DNA of 64,000 bases, taken from assembly GCA_031552405.1 (NCBI GenBank), contig JAVBMN010000011.1, positions 62,001 through 126,000 on the forward strand. The letters run 5' to 3'. Source of the stretch: UBA1794 sp031552405 (GTDB lineage: Bacteria > Bacteroidota > Bacteroidia > Bacteroidales > Bacteroidaceae). Numbering within the stretch: the first letter of the stretch is position 1; each line of letters begins with the position of its first letter. Below are positions 50,168-59,196 of this stretch, piece by piece. The notes below the pieces were generated by a model. That model ran no database searches. It was not told the DNA's origin and saw nothing but the letters and a program-made list of their open reading frames with translations. The position numbers and the translations under genes were made by a program.

Positions 50168-52234
50168 ATGGAGAATGACCCCAATAAGCCACAAGGCAAA
50201 CGAAACATGCCCCGTTTCAATCTGAGCTGGATCTATATCTTTATCGGTGTCGGACTGATATTGCTCTATTTGAATAGTGGCAGCGGTACTACCCTTAACA
50301 AGCAGGTCAGCTATACTGAATTCCAGGAATATATCGAAAAAGGCTATGTAGCACGAGTGGTTACATACACCGATAACTCGCTGGATATGATTATCGCTCC
50401 GGCCCATGTAAAGGATGTGTTCAAGAAAGATGCTGCCAAAGTAGGGCGCGAACCGGTTGTTACCACTCGCGTACCCTCTAACGAGGGCGTAAGCCGCTTT
50501 TTGCAGGAGCAACGTGCGTTGAATCATTTTACGGGCAAGGAGGAGTATGATGAGCGAAATAACTTCCTGTCCAACCTGCTGTGGCAGATCCTGCCTTTCA
50601 TAGCCATCATTGCTGTATGGCTCTTCTTCATGCGCCGCATGAGCGGAGGTGGAGGAAGTGGCGGAGCCGGGATTTTCAATGTAGGAAAATCGCGCGCGCA
50701 GCTCTTTGACAAAGACAAAGGCACCCAGATCAAAGTAACCTTCAAGGACGTAGCCGGATTGGCCGAAGCTAAACAAGAGATACAGGAAATCGTAGAGTTC
50801 CTGAAACAGCCCCAGAAATACACCGAGCTGGGCGGGAAGATTCCCAAAGGTGCTCTGTTGGTAGGCCCTCCGGGGACAGGTAAAACTCTGCTTGCCAAAG
50901 CGGTAGCCGGTGAGGCTAATGTGCCTTTCTTCTCTCTGTCCGGATCTGATTTCGTGGAAATGTTTGTGGGAGTAGGAGCCTCGCGAGTACGCGATCTGTT
51001 CAAGCAAGCCAAAGAAAAGGCACCCTGTATTATCTTCATCGACGAGGTGGATGCAGTAGGCCGTGCCCGCGGAAAGAACCCTGCAATGGGTGGTAATGAC
51101 GAACGGGAGAATACGTTGAACCAGCTGCTTACCGAGATGGACGGATTTGGTACCAACAGTGGTATTATTGTATTGGCTGCCACTAACCGTGTAGATATAC
51201 TGGACAAGGCCCTGCTCCGTGCCGGACGTTTTGACCGCCAGATTCATGTAGACCTGCCCGATTTGAACGAACGCAAGGAAATATTCAATGTGCATCTGAG
51301 TCCTATTAAGAAAGACGAGTCGGTAGATATTGATCTTCTGGCCCGCCAAACTCCCGGCTTCTCCGGAGCGGATATCGCCAATGTATGTAACGAGGCGGCC
51401 CTTATCGCTGCCCGCCACGGGAAGAGCACAGTAGGGAAGCAAGACTTTCTGGATGCCGTAGACCGCATCATCGGTGGTCTGGAAAAGAAGAGCAAGATAA
51501 CCACCAAGGAGGAACGTCGTGCTATTGCCATTCATGAATCCGGACATGCCTCGGTATCCTGGCTTTTGGAATATGCCAACCCTCTGATTAAGGTAACTAT
51601 TGTTCCTCGCGGACAAGCTTTAGGAGCTGCCTGGTACCTGCCCGAAGAACGGCAGATCACCACAAAAGAGCAGATGTTGGACGAAATTTGTGCCACTCTG
51701 GCCGGTCGTGCCGCAGAAGAGTTGTTCCTTGGTCGCATCTCTTCCGGTGCTATGAACGACTTGGAACGGGTTACAAAACAGGTGTACGCCATGATTTCCA
51801 TACTGGGAATGAGTGAAAAGCTGCCCAATCTGTGTTATTACAATGCCGATCCCTACTCCTTCAATCGCCCCTATAGCGAGAAAACTGCAGAATTGATTGA
51901 TGCCGAGGCGAAACGTATTATCAACGAACAATACGACCGTGCCAAGCAAGTCCTCAATGATAATAAGGATAAGCACAAAGATCTGGCCGATCTCCTGATA
52001 AGTAATGAAGTGATATTTGCCGAAGATGTAGAGCGTATTTTTGGCAAACGTCCTTGGAGTTCGCGCTCGGAGGAAATCATGAACGAGAAAGAAATCCAAA
52101 AGGCAAATGAAGAGGCTGCGCTACAGGAAGAACCCGCTGAGGAACAAAGCATAAGCGAAGAGGCTGCAGTTATTGTCGAGAAGAAGGAAGAATCTACCGA
52201 AACGAAGGAAAACCCACGCGATGATAAAGAATAA
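50168..52234 (+). CDS. ftsH: ATP-dependent zinc metalloprotease FtsH
   Basis: 688 residues from ATG at 50168 (MENDPNKPQGKRNM); the in-frame ATG at 50114 lies inside rsfS. Two membrane helices (about 18-37 and 140-160) flank a periplasmic loop. The AAA domain has Walker A GPPGTGKT, Walker B CIIFIDEVDA and SRH NRVDILDKALLRAGRFDRQ. The zinc protease has HESGH. It degrades misfolded membrane proteins and regulators. A Glu-rich C-terminal tail (from about 640) is of low complexity. The end overlaps cdsA by 14 bases. Confidence 0.96.
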   Translation: MENDPNKPQGKRNMPRFNLSWIYIFIGVGLILLYLNSGSGTTLNKQVSYTEFQEYIEKGYVARVVTYTDNSLDMIIAPAHVKDVFKKDAAKVGREPVVTTRVPSNEGVSRFLQEQRALNHFTGKEEYDERNNFLSNLLWQILPFIAIIAVWLFFMRRMSGGGGSGGAGIFNVGKSRAQLFDKDKGTQIKVTFKDVAGLAEAKQEIQEIVEFLKQPQKYTELGGKIPKGALLVGPPGTGKTLLAKAVAGEANVPFFSLSGSDFVEMFVGVGASRVRDLFKQAKEKAPCIIFIDEVDAVGRARGKNPAMGGNDERENTLNQLLTEMDGFGTNSGIIVLAATNRVDILDKALLRAGRFDRQIHVDLPDLNERKEIFNVHLSPIKKDESVDIDLLARQTPGFSGADIANVCNEAALIAARHGKSTVGKQDFLDAVDRIIGGLEKKSKITTKEERRAIAIHESGHASVSWLLEYANPLIKVTIVPRGQALGAAWYLPEERQITTKEQMLDEICATLAGRAAEELFLGRISSGAMNDLERVTKQVYAMISILGMSEKLPNLCYYNADPYSFNRPYSEKTAELIDAEAKRIINEQYDRAKQVLNDNKDKHKDLADLLISNEVIFAEDVERIFGKRPWSSRSEEIMNEKEIQKANEEAALQEEPAEEQSISEEAAVIVEKKEESTETKENPRDDKE

Positions 52235-53072
52235 TCTGGTTTTACGCAGCATTACAGGAGCGCTTTTTGTAGCGCTGCTTGTATTTTGTATGGTATATGG
52301 AGTGATCTCTTTTGTGATGCTGTTTGCTACTATATCTGTACTTGCCTCTTTCGAGTTCTGTACTATTGTGAATACGGCAAAGAAGGGGGATATTCGTCTG
52401 AACCCTGCCAGGGTAAGCATTGCCAGCGTATTACTGTTTGCCTCTTTATTTACGCTTAGCACCGGAGCTGACGGGAAGATTATATTTGTGTTCTATTTAC
52501 TCTTTATCATCGCTATGCTGATAAGCGAGTTATATGCAAAAAGCTCCGATCCGATAGGCAACTGGGCTTATTTTTCCCTGAGTCAGTTGTATATCGCTCT
52601 TCCATTCGGCTTGTTGAATGTATTGGCTGTAAGTGCCAACCCCATCACGGGAGCTGTGACTTATAATTATATGTTGCCTCTCTCTGTATTTATCTTCCTT
52701 TGGATGAGTGATACGGGGGCTTTTTGCTTCGGGAGTCTCTTTGGGAAACGTCGTTTGTTTGAACGTATTTCACCCAAAAAATCGTGGGAAGGTTTTATCG
52801 GAGGGCTTGTCGTGTCTGTGGCTTCCGGAGTCAGCATTTCCTATGCCAGTCCTATTCTGTCTATGTGGCAGTGGGCCGGACTGGCTTTGGTGGTTACCAT
52901 TGCCGGCACTTGGGGGGATTTGGTGGAGTCGCTGTTGAAACGTAGTTTTAATATCAAGGACTCGGGGAATATACTTCCTGGTCACGGAGGCATCCTGGAT
53001 CGTTTTGACAGCGCGTTGTTGGCTGTCCCGGCAGCGTTGTGCTACCTGTATTACATCCAGGCCTTTCTCTAA
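52221..53072 (+). CDS. cdsA: Phosphatidate cytidylyltransferase
   Basis: 283 residues from ATG at 52221, overlapping ftsH by 14 bases; the longer frame from 52173 would run deeper into ftsH. An integral membrane protein with about seven helices and the CDS signature KDSGNILPGHGGILDRFDS near the end, plus SDTGAFCFGSLFGKRRLFERISPKKSWEG-type region before it. It makes CDP-diacylglycerol from phosphatidate and CTP, the precursor of phosphatidylethanolamine and other phospholipids. Confidence 0.95.
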   Translation: MIKNNLVLRSITGALFVALLVFCMVYGVISFVMLFATISVLASFEFCTIVNTAKKGDIRLNPARVSIASVLLFASLFTLSTGADGKIIFVFYLLFIIAMLISELYAKSSDPIGNWAYFSLSQLYIALPFGLLNVLAVSANPITGAVTYNYMLPLSVFIFLWMSDTGAFCFGSLFGKRRLFERISPKKSWEGFIGGLVVSVASGVSISYASPILSMWQWAGLALVVTIAGTWGDLVESLLKRSFNIKDSGNILPGHGGILDRFDSALLAVPAALCYLYYIQAFL

Positions 53073-53081
53073 AAGAAGAAA

Positions 53082-54230
53082 TTACGCCTGCTTGCGCAAC
53101 AAGGCAATCATCTTGCGGGCTGCGCGAGTGGGTGCACCAGGCTCGCCCAGCAGGCGGGCCATTTGGTCGTAGTCTTCATCCATGGCTTCATGATAAGGCT
53201 CATCATCTGACAGTCTGAATATCTCATTGGTAAGATTCTTGACCGTAGCACCATCCGCTACTAATTCCTGCACGACTTCTTTATCTGCTATCAGGTTGAC
53301 CAGCGAAATATATTTGACCTTCAAGAAGTATTTCCGAAGGGAAGAGACTAGTTTTCCGAAGGGAATATAGTAACACACCACCTGTGCTACACGAAACAGT
53401 GCCGTTTCCAAGGTAGCTGTGCCCGAAGTCACCAATGCGATTGTAGCGTGACTGAGCAAAGGGTAGGTCTCTCCATACACCACATGCGTACCTTTCCTCA
53501 TCTTCAGATAAGGCTCATATTCCTCTGGCGGGATGCCCGGAGCACCGGCTATTACGCACCGGTAGATGGAGAAATCATCATTTCTCATAGCCTTCAGCAT
53601 AAGGCTTAGATTGTCTTTGATCTCTTGCCGCCGGCTTCCGGGTAACAAAGCTACGAGGGGAAAGTGATCCCACCCATGCCGTGTCTGGAATTCTCTTTTT
53701 GTTTCCTTATAGGAGGCGCGGAATGCGGCCACCTCGTCTACTGTAGGATTGCCTACATAATGTATGGGGTAATTATGTTTCTTGTAGAAGTCTATCTCAA
53801 AGGGGAGGATGGAAAACATCTCATCCACATCGCGCTTGATGTTTTTGATACGGCGTTCCTTCCAGGCCCATATTTTAGGTGAGATGTAGTAATAGATGGG
53901 AATGGAAGTATGTTTCTTTATGTGCTTTGCAATGGAGAGGTTGAAGCCCGGATAGTCCACCAGGATCAGCACGTCAGGCTGCCACTGCACCACATCTTTT
54001 TTGCAGCGTTGCATATTGGAAAGGATGGTGGGCAGGTGCATAAGTACCGGGATAAGTCCCATATAGGCCAGATCCCGGTAGTGTTTCACGCAGGTTCCAC
54101 CCACCTCGGCCATCAGGTCGCCGCCAAAAAAGCGAAACTCGGCTTGCGAATCTTCCGCTTTCAATGCTGCCATCAGATGCGAAGCATGTAAATCGCCGGA
54201 AGCTTCGCCTACAATCAGATAATACTTCAT
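53082..54230 (-). CDS. lpxB: Lipid-A-disaccharide synthase
   Basis: 382 residues, GT19 family: YYLIVGEASGDLHASHLM at the start, VLILVDYPGFNLSIAKHI near 95 and LPGSRRQEIKDNL near 200, followed by VTSGTATLETALF. It joins UDP-diacylglucosamine and lipid X into the lipid A disaccharide at the inner membrane. It lies 9 bases behind surE and is likely in its transcript. It converges on cdsA with a 9-base gap. Confidence 0.95.
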   Translation of the reverse strand: MKYYLIVGEASGDLHASHLMAALKAEDSQAEFRFFGGDLMAEVGGTCVKHYRDLAYMGLIPVLMHLPTILSNMQRCKKDVVQWQPDVLILVDYPGFNLSIAKHIKKHTSIPIYYYISPKIWAWKERRIKNIKRDVDEMFSILPFEIDFYKKHNYPIHYVGNPTVDEVAAFRASYKETKREFQTRHGWDHFPLVALLPGSRRQEIKDNLSLMLKAMRNDDFSIYRCVIAGAPGIPPEEYEPYLKMRKGTHVVYGETYPLLSHATIALVTSGTATLETALFRVAQVVCYYIPFGKLVSSLRKYFLKVKYISLVNLIADKEVVQELVADGATVKNLTNEIFRLSDDEPYHEAMDEDYDQMARLLGEPGAPTRAARKMIALLRKQA

Positions 54231-54239
54231 ATCCTTTTA

Positions 54240-55034
54240 TTATAAAAACTGCTCGGAATGACAGGGCTCACTCAACTCTTCATTCAGCAGGCTCATGCAT
54301 TCATACGCCGTCATGTCTATCGATAAGGGTGTCACGGCGGCATAGCCATTGTTCAAAGCCCATAAGTCGGACCGTTGATTATCAGACTCTTCATTCACCA
54401 AGCGTCCTGTCAGCCAGTAATGGGTGGAGCCATTCGGATGCATGGCGGACGCCCACTCTTCTTCCCAGTGTGCTTTAGTCTGACTACAGATACGAATACC
54501 TTGCAACGGACCTTCAGCCGGGATGTTTACATTCAGGAATACACCGCGGGGGAGGCTTTTGCTGAGTAATATTTTTGCTATTTTTTTTACTACCCCCTCG
54601 CAATGGTCGAAACCGGCCGAGGAGCTATGGCTATCTATCGAGAAGCCCACAGAAGGAATGCCACAGACGGCTCCTTCGATGACTACCCCCATTGTGCCCG
54701 AGTAGTGCACGTTCACAGCTGCATTACTGCCGTGGTTGATGCCTCCTATCACCAAGTCCGGCGTGCGGTCCAGTACTTCTTGTTTGGCGATCTTGATACA
54801 GTCGGTAGGGGTTCCGCTACATCTATATATCTGTAAACCGGGTTCTTGTTTTAAAAGATGGAAGTGTATCGGAACTCGCGTGGTTAAAGCACAGGAAGTT
54901 CCCGAACGAGGGGAGTCGGGGGCCATCACCACCACATCGCCAAGACCTCTCACGAAGCGAATCAAGGCATTGATGCCTCCGGCCAGAAAGCCGTCGTCAT
55001 TAGAGATCAATATTAAAGGTCTTTTACCATTCAT
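54240..55034 (-). CDS. surE: 5'/3'-nucleotidase SurE
   Basis: 264 residues. Opening ILISNDDGFLAGGINAL holds the catalytic Asp pair; APDSPRSGTSCALT and GGINHGSNAAVNVHYSGTMG are the other family motifs. It removes phosphate from nucleoside monophosphates in the cytoplasm. First gene of the surE-lpxB pair, with its own consensus promoter. Confidence 0.95.
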   Translation of the reverse strand: MNGKRPLILISNDDGFLAGGINALIRFVRGLGDVVVMAPDSPRSGTSCALTTRVPIHFHLLKQEPGLQIYRCSGTPTDCIKIAKQEVLDRTPDLVIGGINHGSNAAVNVHYSGTMGVVIEGAVCGIPSVGFSIDSHSSSAGFDHCEGVVKKIAKILLSKSLPRGVFLNVNIPAEGPLQGIRICSQTKAHWEEEWASAMHPNGSTHYWLTGRLVNEESDNQRSDLWALNNGYAAVTPLSIDMTAYECMSLLNEELSEPCHSEQFL

Positions 55035-55098
55035 TACGTGCTTGTCATGCGGGCTTTATCCGTTATGAAAACAAACGGTTGATGCTCCCGCAATGGCG

Positions 55099-55129
55099 CA
55101 AAAGTAGTTAAAAAGAAAAGAACAACAAA
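55099..55129 (-). promoter_or_regulatory. Consensus promoter of surE-lpxB
   Basis: On the reverse strand TTTG (55126-55129), exactly 19 bases, TACTTTTG (55099-55106), about 65 bases before the surE start. Confidence 0.8.
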
Positions 55130-55201
55130 AGAAAAAGTTCTAAAGCTCTGTAAGAAGGGCAAAATGTTCCACGCTTTAGCCTTCTTTTCTGCGGAAAGAT
55201 G

Positions 55202-55209
55202 TATCTTTG
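55202..55209 (+). promoter_or_regulatory. -7 box (TATCTTTG) of the parA operon
   Basis: TATCTTTG, 119 bases before the parA ATG, so the message has a long leader. The leader contains TTATTAACA (55218) and TTATCAACA (55238), similar to DnaA boxes (TTATCCACA). Upstream, TGTTCCACG (55164) equals half of a parS site. Confidence 0.55.
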
Positions 55210-55328
55210 CACCCTAAGTTATTAACAAGCAGGGCAAGTTATCAACAGAAATTACAAACTGCGACTCCTGCAAAATGGTCGGATAAGTTTTTATCGCTTA
55301 TTTTGCCAAGCAAAAAAACAATAACTCA

Positions 55329-56096
55329 ATGGGAAAAACAATTGCATTAGCAAATCAAAAAGGCGGAGTGGGTAAAACTACCACTACGATAAACCTTGCC
55401 GCTTCACTTGCCACGTTAGAGAAAAAAGTGCTCGTTATTGACGCAGACCCACAAGCCAATGCGTCTTCCGGCCTTGGAGTGGATATCAAAGAAGTGGAAA
55501 GCAGTGTGTATGAATGCCTTATTGACGGTATTGACCCGAGGGAAGCCATATACACCACCGATATAGAGGGACTTGATATCATCGCTTCTCACATCGACTT
55601 GGTAGGTGCCGAGATAGAAATGCTTAACCTGCCCGACCGGGAAAAGGTGCTTAAGAAAATGATCAGCATACTGAAGCCGGAGTACGACTATATCCTGATT
55701 GACTGTTCACCCTCTTTAGGACTAATCACTGTAAATGCTCTGACAGCAGCTGATTCGGTTATCATTCCCGTACAGTGCGAATACTTCGCCCTGGAAGGTA
55801 TCAGCAAGCTGCTGAATACGATCAAGATCATCAAATCACGCCTCAACCCCGAACTGGAGATCGAAGGATTCCTGCTTACCATGTTCGACTCCCGTCTTCG
55901 CCTGGCTAATCAGGTGTATGAAGAGGTGAAACGTCACTTCCAAGAATTGGTGTTCACCACGGTGATTCATCGCAATGTAAAGGTCAGTGAGGCACAAAGC
56001 TACGGACAGCCTTCTATCCTGTTTGATGCCGATTCTACAGGTTCGCGTAACCATCTCGCATTGGCTAATGAGATTATTAAGAAGAATACGAAATAA
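55329..56096 (+). CDS. parA: ParA/Soj chromosome-partitioning ATPase
   Basis: 255 residues. Deviant Walker A KGGVGKTTTTINL at the start with the signature Lys of ParA ATPases, Walker B YILIDCSPSLGLIT near 125, and the A'-box VLVIDADPQANAS near 35. It binds DNA non-specifically when bound to ATP and is released by ParB, moving the replication origins apart. First gene of a five-gene forward run, with parB 20 bases behind. Confidence 0.96.
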   Translation: MGKTIALANQKGGVGKTTTTINLAASLATLEKKVLVIDADPQANASSGLGVDIKEVESSVYECLIDGIDPREAIYTTDIEGLDIIASHIDLVGAEIEMLNLPDREKVLKKMISILKPEYDYILIDCSPSLGLITVNALTAADSVIIPVQCEYFALEGISKLLNTIKIIKSRLNPELEIEGFLLTMFDSRLRLANQVYEEVKRHFQELVFTTVIHRNVKVSEAQSYGQPSILFDADSTGSRNHLALANEIIKKNTK

Positions 56097-56116
56097 CCAT
56101 CACTTATCTCCCAGAT

Positions 56117-57007
56117 ATGGCAGTACAAAAAAAACATTCGTTAGGTAGGGGGCTTGATGCATTAATCTCTACCGAAGAGGTAAAGACGCAGGGCTCTTCT
56201 TCTATCAATGAAATAGAGCTTTCCAAGATCGTAGCCAATCCCGACCAGCCCCGACGCGAGTTCGATCAGGAAGCACTTCAGGAGTTGGCGGATTCTATTC
56301 GGGAGATAGGCATTATTCAGCCCATTACCCTACGTAAAGTATCCGAAGATCAATATCAGATCATTGCCGGTGAGCGCCGTTACCGCGCCTCCAAGCTGGC
56401 CGGGCTGAACACCATTACTGCCTACATCCGCACCGCAGATGATGAGAATGTAATGGAAATGGCGCTGATTGAGAACATCCAGCGCGAAGACCTCAACTCC
56501 CTAGAGATAGCATTGGCCTACCAGCACCTCATTGAACAGTACCACCTTACCCAAGAACGCCTCAGCGAACGGGTGGGCAAAAAGCGTACTACCATCGCTA
56601 ATTACCTGCGGCTGCTAAAGCTGCCCGCCCAGATACAGGTAGCGCTTCAGAATAAAGAGATTGACATGGGGCATGCCCGCGCACTCATAGGGCTTGATGA
56701 CCCGAAGCAGCAGGTAAAGCTTTACAAAGATACCCTGCAAGAGCACTATTCCGTACGCAAAGTAGAAGAGCTGGTAAAAGCCTTGAATGCCGGCGAAAGC
56801 CTGCCTGCCACTAAGAAGAGCCCGAAAGCCAAAAGCCAGACGGGCACCAATGACTTCGGGATGCTGCGGGAACACTTGGCCAGCTTCTTCAAAAGCGAGG
56901 TGCAACTTAACTGTAATGAGAAAGGGAAAGGCAAGATAACCATCCCCTTCCGCAGCGAGGAAGACCTGATACGTATCATAACCCTGTTTGATAATCTCAA
57001 TAAATAG
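56117..57007 (+). CDS. parB: ParB/Spo0J chromosome-partitioning CTPase
   Basis: 296 residues. KHSLGRGLDALIS at the start (ParA-interacting tail), N-terminal CTPase domain with IAGERRYRASKLAG and ENIQREDLNSLEIALAYQ, a DNA-binding HTH (LTQERLSERVGKKRTTIANYLRLL) and a C-terminal dimer domain (about 250-296). It loads at parS near the origin and slides as a CTP clamp. A linker rich in Lys and Ser (about 232-248) precedes the last domain. Confidence 0.96.
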   Translation: MAVQKKHSLGRGLDALISTEEVKTQGSSSINEIELSKIVANPDQPRREFDQEALQELADSIREIGIIQPITLRKVSEDQYQIIAGERRYRASKLAGLNTITAYIRTADDENVMEMALIENIQREDLNSLEIALAYQHLIEQYHLTQERLSERVGKKRTTIANYLRLLKLPAQIQVALQNKEIDMGHARALIGLDDPKQQVKLYKDTLQEHYSVRKVEELVKALNAGESLPATKKSPKAKSQTGTNDFGMLREHLASFFKSEVQLNCNEKGKGKITIPFRSEEDLIRIITLFDNLNK

Positions 57008-57021
57008 AGCCTTTCCTGCCG

Positions 57022-57819
57022 TTGAAACGAATCAGCTTTACATACCGTTGGATATTTGCCGCCTTGTTGCTATGCTTCTTTCCGATAGCAGAAACGGGCC
57101 TTTGGGCGGAAACCATAACCGATAGTATTCAGAATGACTTGCCTAAAGCCATGCGCCGCAGGATGGAAGCTGAAAGCAAGAGTGCTACTGACAGCCTGAC
57201 GCGTGACTCCCTCCAAGAAGGAATAGATCTTGGCAATATAAAGAAGATGGGGAAGGCGGTTACTCCGCAGCAACTGGAGCAGCGCTTAGATTCCATGAAC
57301 CGTAAACTCAAGTCGGTAAGGCCGCTCTTCGTTCCCGACTCCAAGAAAGCCACATGGCTCTCGGCCATATTCCCCGGCGCCGGACAAATATACAACCGCA
57401 AATACTGGAAATTGCCCATTATATATGGCGGCTTCCTGGGATGTGCTTACGCCTTCTCGTGGAACTCCAAGTATTACTCAGACTACTCCCAGGCCTATCT
57501 GGACATTATGGATGACGATCCGAAGACCAATAGCTACCTGGACTTTCTGCCTATCAATTACGACATGACAGGTAGGGAAGACTGGCTGAAAGAGGTGTTT
57601 AAGAACAAGAAGAATACCTACCGCCGCCAGCGCGACCTCAGCATCTTTGCCTTCATTGGCGTGTACCTCCTCTCCATTGTGGATGCATACGTAGATGCCG
57701 AGCTCTCCAGTTTTGACATTTCGCCCGATATCGGGTTTCAGATAGAACCTGCTATTATGAACGACCTGCGTACCAAAAACAACGCATTTGGCCTTCAATG
57801 TAGCATAAAATTCAAGTAA
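57022..57819 (+). CDS. DUF5683 family protein
   Basis: 265 residues. A signal sequence or membrane helix (WIFAALLLCFFPIAETGLWAE), an uncharacterised N-terminal part (to about 100), then the DUF5683 domain: SKKATWLSAIFPGAGQIYNRKYWKLPIIYGGFLGCAYAF-type region with membrane helices and IFAFIGVYLLSIVDAYVDAEL. Function unknown. It is 14 bases behind parB and 4 before the transglycosylase gene. Confidence 0.85.
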   Translation: MKRISFTYRWIFAALLLCFFPIAETGLWAETITDSIQNDLPKAMRRRMEAESKSATDSLTRDSLQEGIDLGNIKKMGKAVTPQQLEQRLDSMNRKLKSVRPLFVPDSKKATWLSAIFPGAGQIYNRKYWKLPIIYGGFLGCAYAFSWNSKYYSDYSQAYLDIMDDDPKTNSYLDFLPINYDMTGREDWLKEVFKNKKNTYRRQRDLSIFAFIGVYLLSIVDAYVDAELSSFDISPDIGFQIEPAIMNDLRTKNNAFGLQCSIKFK

Positions 57820-57823
57820 GAAG

Positions 57824-59128
57824 ATGAAGAAATATCTTGTGATCCCAGCCCTTTTGTGGGGAATATCTTTGCTGACACCCGGCACGATCCAGGCGGCAAA
57901 GAACAGCGATGACGTAATCCTGCTAAATGATACGATTGAGATACCTTCCAGTATCACCTCCGATGTGGACAGCATGCTCAACCAATGGCATGCCCGCAAC
58001 TTTATCACCGCAGATAAAGATTGTGAGTCTACGATGGAGAATCCTGTATTCCCTGATTCCGTATACATCGAACGCTTGTCGCAGATGCCCACCATCATGG
58101 AGATGGCCTACAACTCTGTGGTGCGGTATTACATAGACCTTTATACCGGTCGCTACCGCAAAAAGGTGTCTTTCATGCTGGCCGCCGCAAACTTCTACAT
58201 GCCTATTTTCGAAGAAGCATTGGATGCATACAACCTGCCTCTGGAACTGAAATACCTCCCTGTGATAGAATCCGCTCTGGATCCGATAGCCACCTCGCGC
58301 GTAGGAGCCGTGGGACTTTGGCAGTTTATGCTGGCCACAGGCAAGCAGTACGGGCTGGAGAGTAACAGTCTGGTGGACGACCGACGGGACCCCATCAAAG
58401 CCTCTTGGGCAGCCGCGCAATATCTGAAGTATCTGTATGGCGTTTTTGGCGACTGGAATCTTGTGATTGCCGCCTATAACTGCGGCCCGCTTAACGTGAA
58501 TAAGGCCATCCATCGCGCCGGAGGATCCAAAGACTACTGGCAGATATACCCTTATCTACCCAAAGAAACCCGTGGCTATGTGCCCGCATTCATTGCGGCC
58601 AACTATGCCATGAATTACTACTGCGAGCATGGGATCTGCCCAATGGATGCCGACCTGTTCTTTAACAGTGATACCATCGAGATTTACCAGAAGGTGCATT
58701 TCAAGCAGATTGAAGGAGTGTGCAAGATACCAATGGAAGAAATCCGCGCCCTGAACCCACAGTACAAGAACGATATTATCCCCGGCAATGCCCAGCAGCA
58801 TTATACATTACGCCTGCCTATCGAAGGTATTAATACATTCATAGATCAGCAGGACTCCGTGTATAGCTATCTGGCAGAAGAGCTCCTTCCCAACCGCCGG
58901 ACGGTAGATATAAATGAGGAAGTAGTAGCCCAGACTACCACCCCTGCACGTACCACAACAGCCACCCGCGCTAAAAGCACCGCTACCCGCACCCACAAGA
59001 TACGTAAGGGAGAAACCTTGGGCGAGATATCGGCCCGCTACGGTGTAACAGTGAATCAGCTTAAGTCGTGGAACGGTATTCGCGGCAATAACATCCAAGC
59101 CGGGAAAAGCATAAAGATCAATAAGTAA
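57824..59128 (+). CDS. MltD-like lytic transglycosylase with LysM domain
   Basis: 434 residues with a signal peptide (LLWGISLLTPGTIQAA). The SLT domain (about 125-260) has catalytic Glu149 in LPVIESALDP, with GAVGLWQFM and the NLVIAAYNCGPLNVNKAI ending. A Thr/Ala-rich linker (about 365-385) leads to a LysM repeat (HKIRKGETLGEISARYGVTV) binding glycan strands. It cuts peptidoglycan with formation of 1,6-anhydro ends in the periplasm. Confidence 0.93.
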   Translation: MKKYLVIPALLWGISLLTPGTIQAAKNSDDVILLNDTIEIPSSITSDVDSMLNQWHARNFITADKDCESTMENPVFPDSVYIERLSQMPTIMEMAYNSVVRYYIDLYTGRYRKKVSFMLAAANFYMPIFEEALDAYNLPLELKYLPVIESALDPIATSRVGAVGLWQFMLATGKQYGLESNSLVDDRRDPIKASWAAAQYLKYLYGVFGDWNLVIAAYNCGPLNVNKAIHRAGGSKDYWQIYPYLPKETRGYVPAFIAANYAMNYYCEHGICPMDADLFFNSDTIEIYQKVHFKQIEGVCKIPMEEIRALNPQYKNDIIPGNAQQHYTLRLPIEGINTFIDQQDSVYSYLAEELLPNRRTVDINEEVVAQTTTPARTTTATRAKSTATRTHKIRKGETLGEISARYGVTVNQLKSWNGIRGNNIQAGKSIKINK

Positions 59129-59196
59129 CCGCGTACAACACCAAACGGTGCAGGCTGCTACCGTATTCCCTACCGTACTCCTACAAAGAAGATGCC

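Noticed and set aside
50153..51616. Reverse frame of 487 codons opposite ftsH
   Set aside because: ftsH on the forward strand has all family motifs; the reverse product resembles nothing.
55164..55172. parS site
   Set aside because: Only one half of the palindrome is present; the other half is not recognisable, so no parS feature is called.
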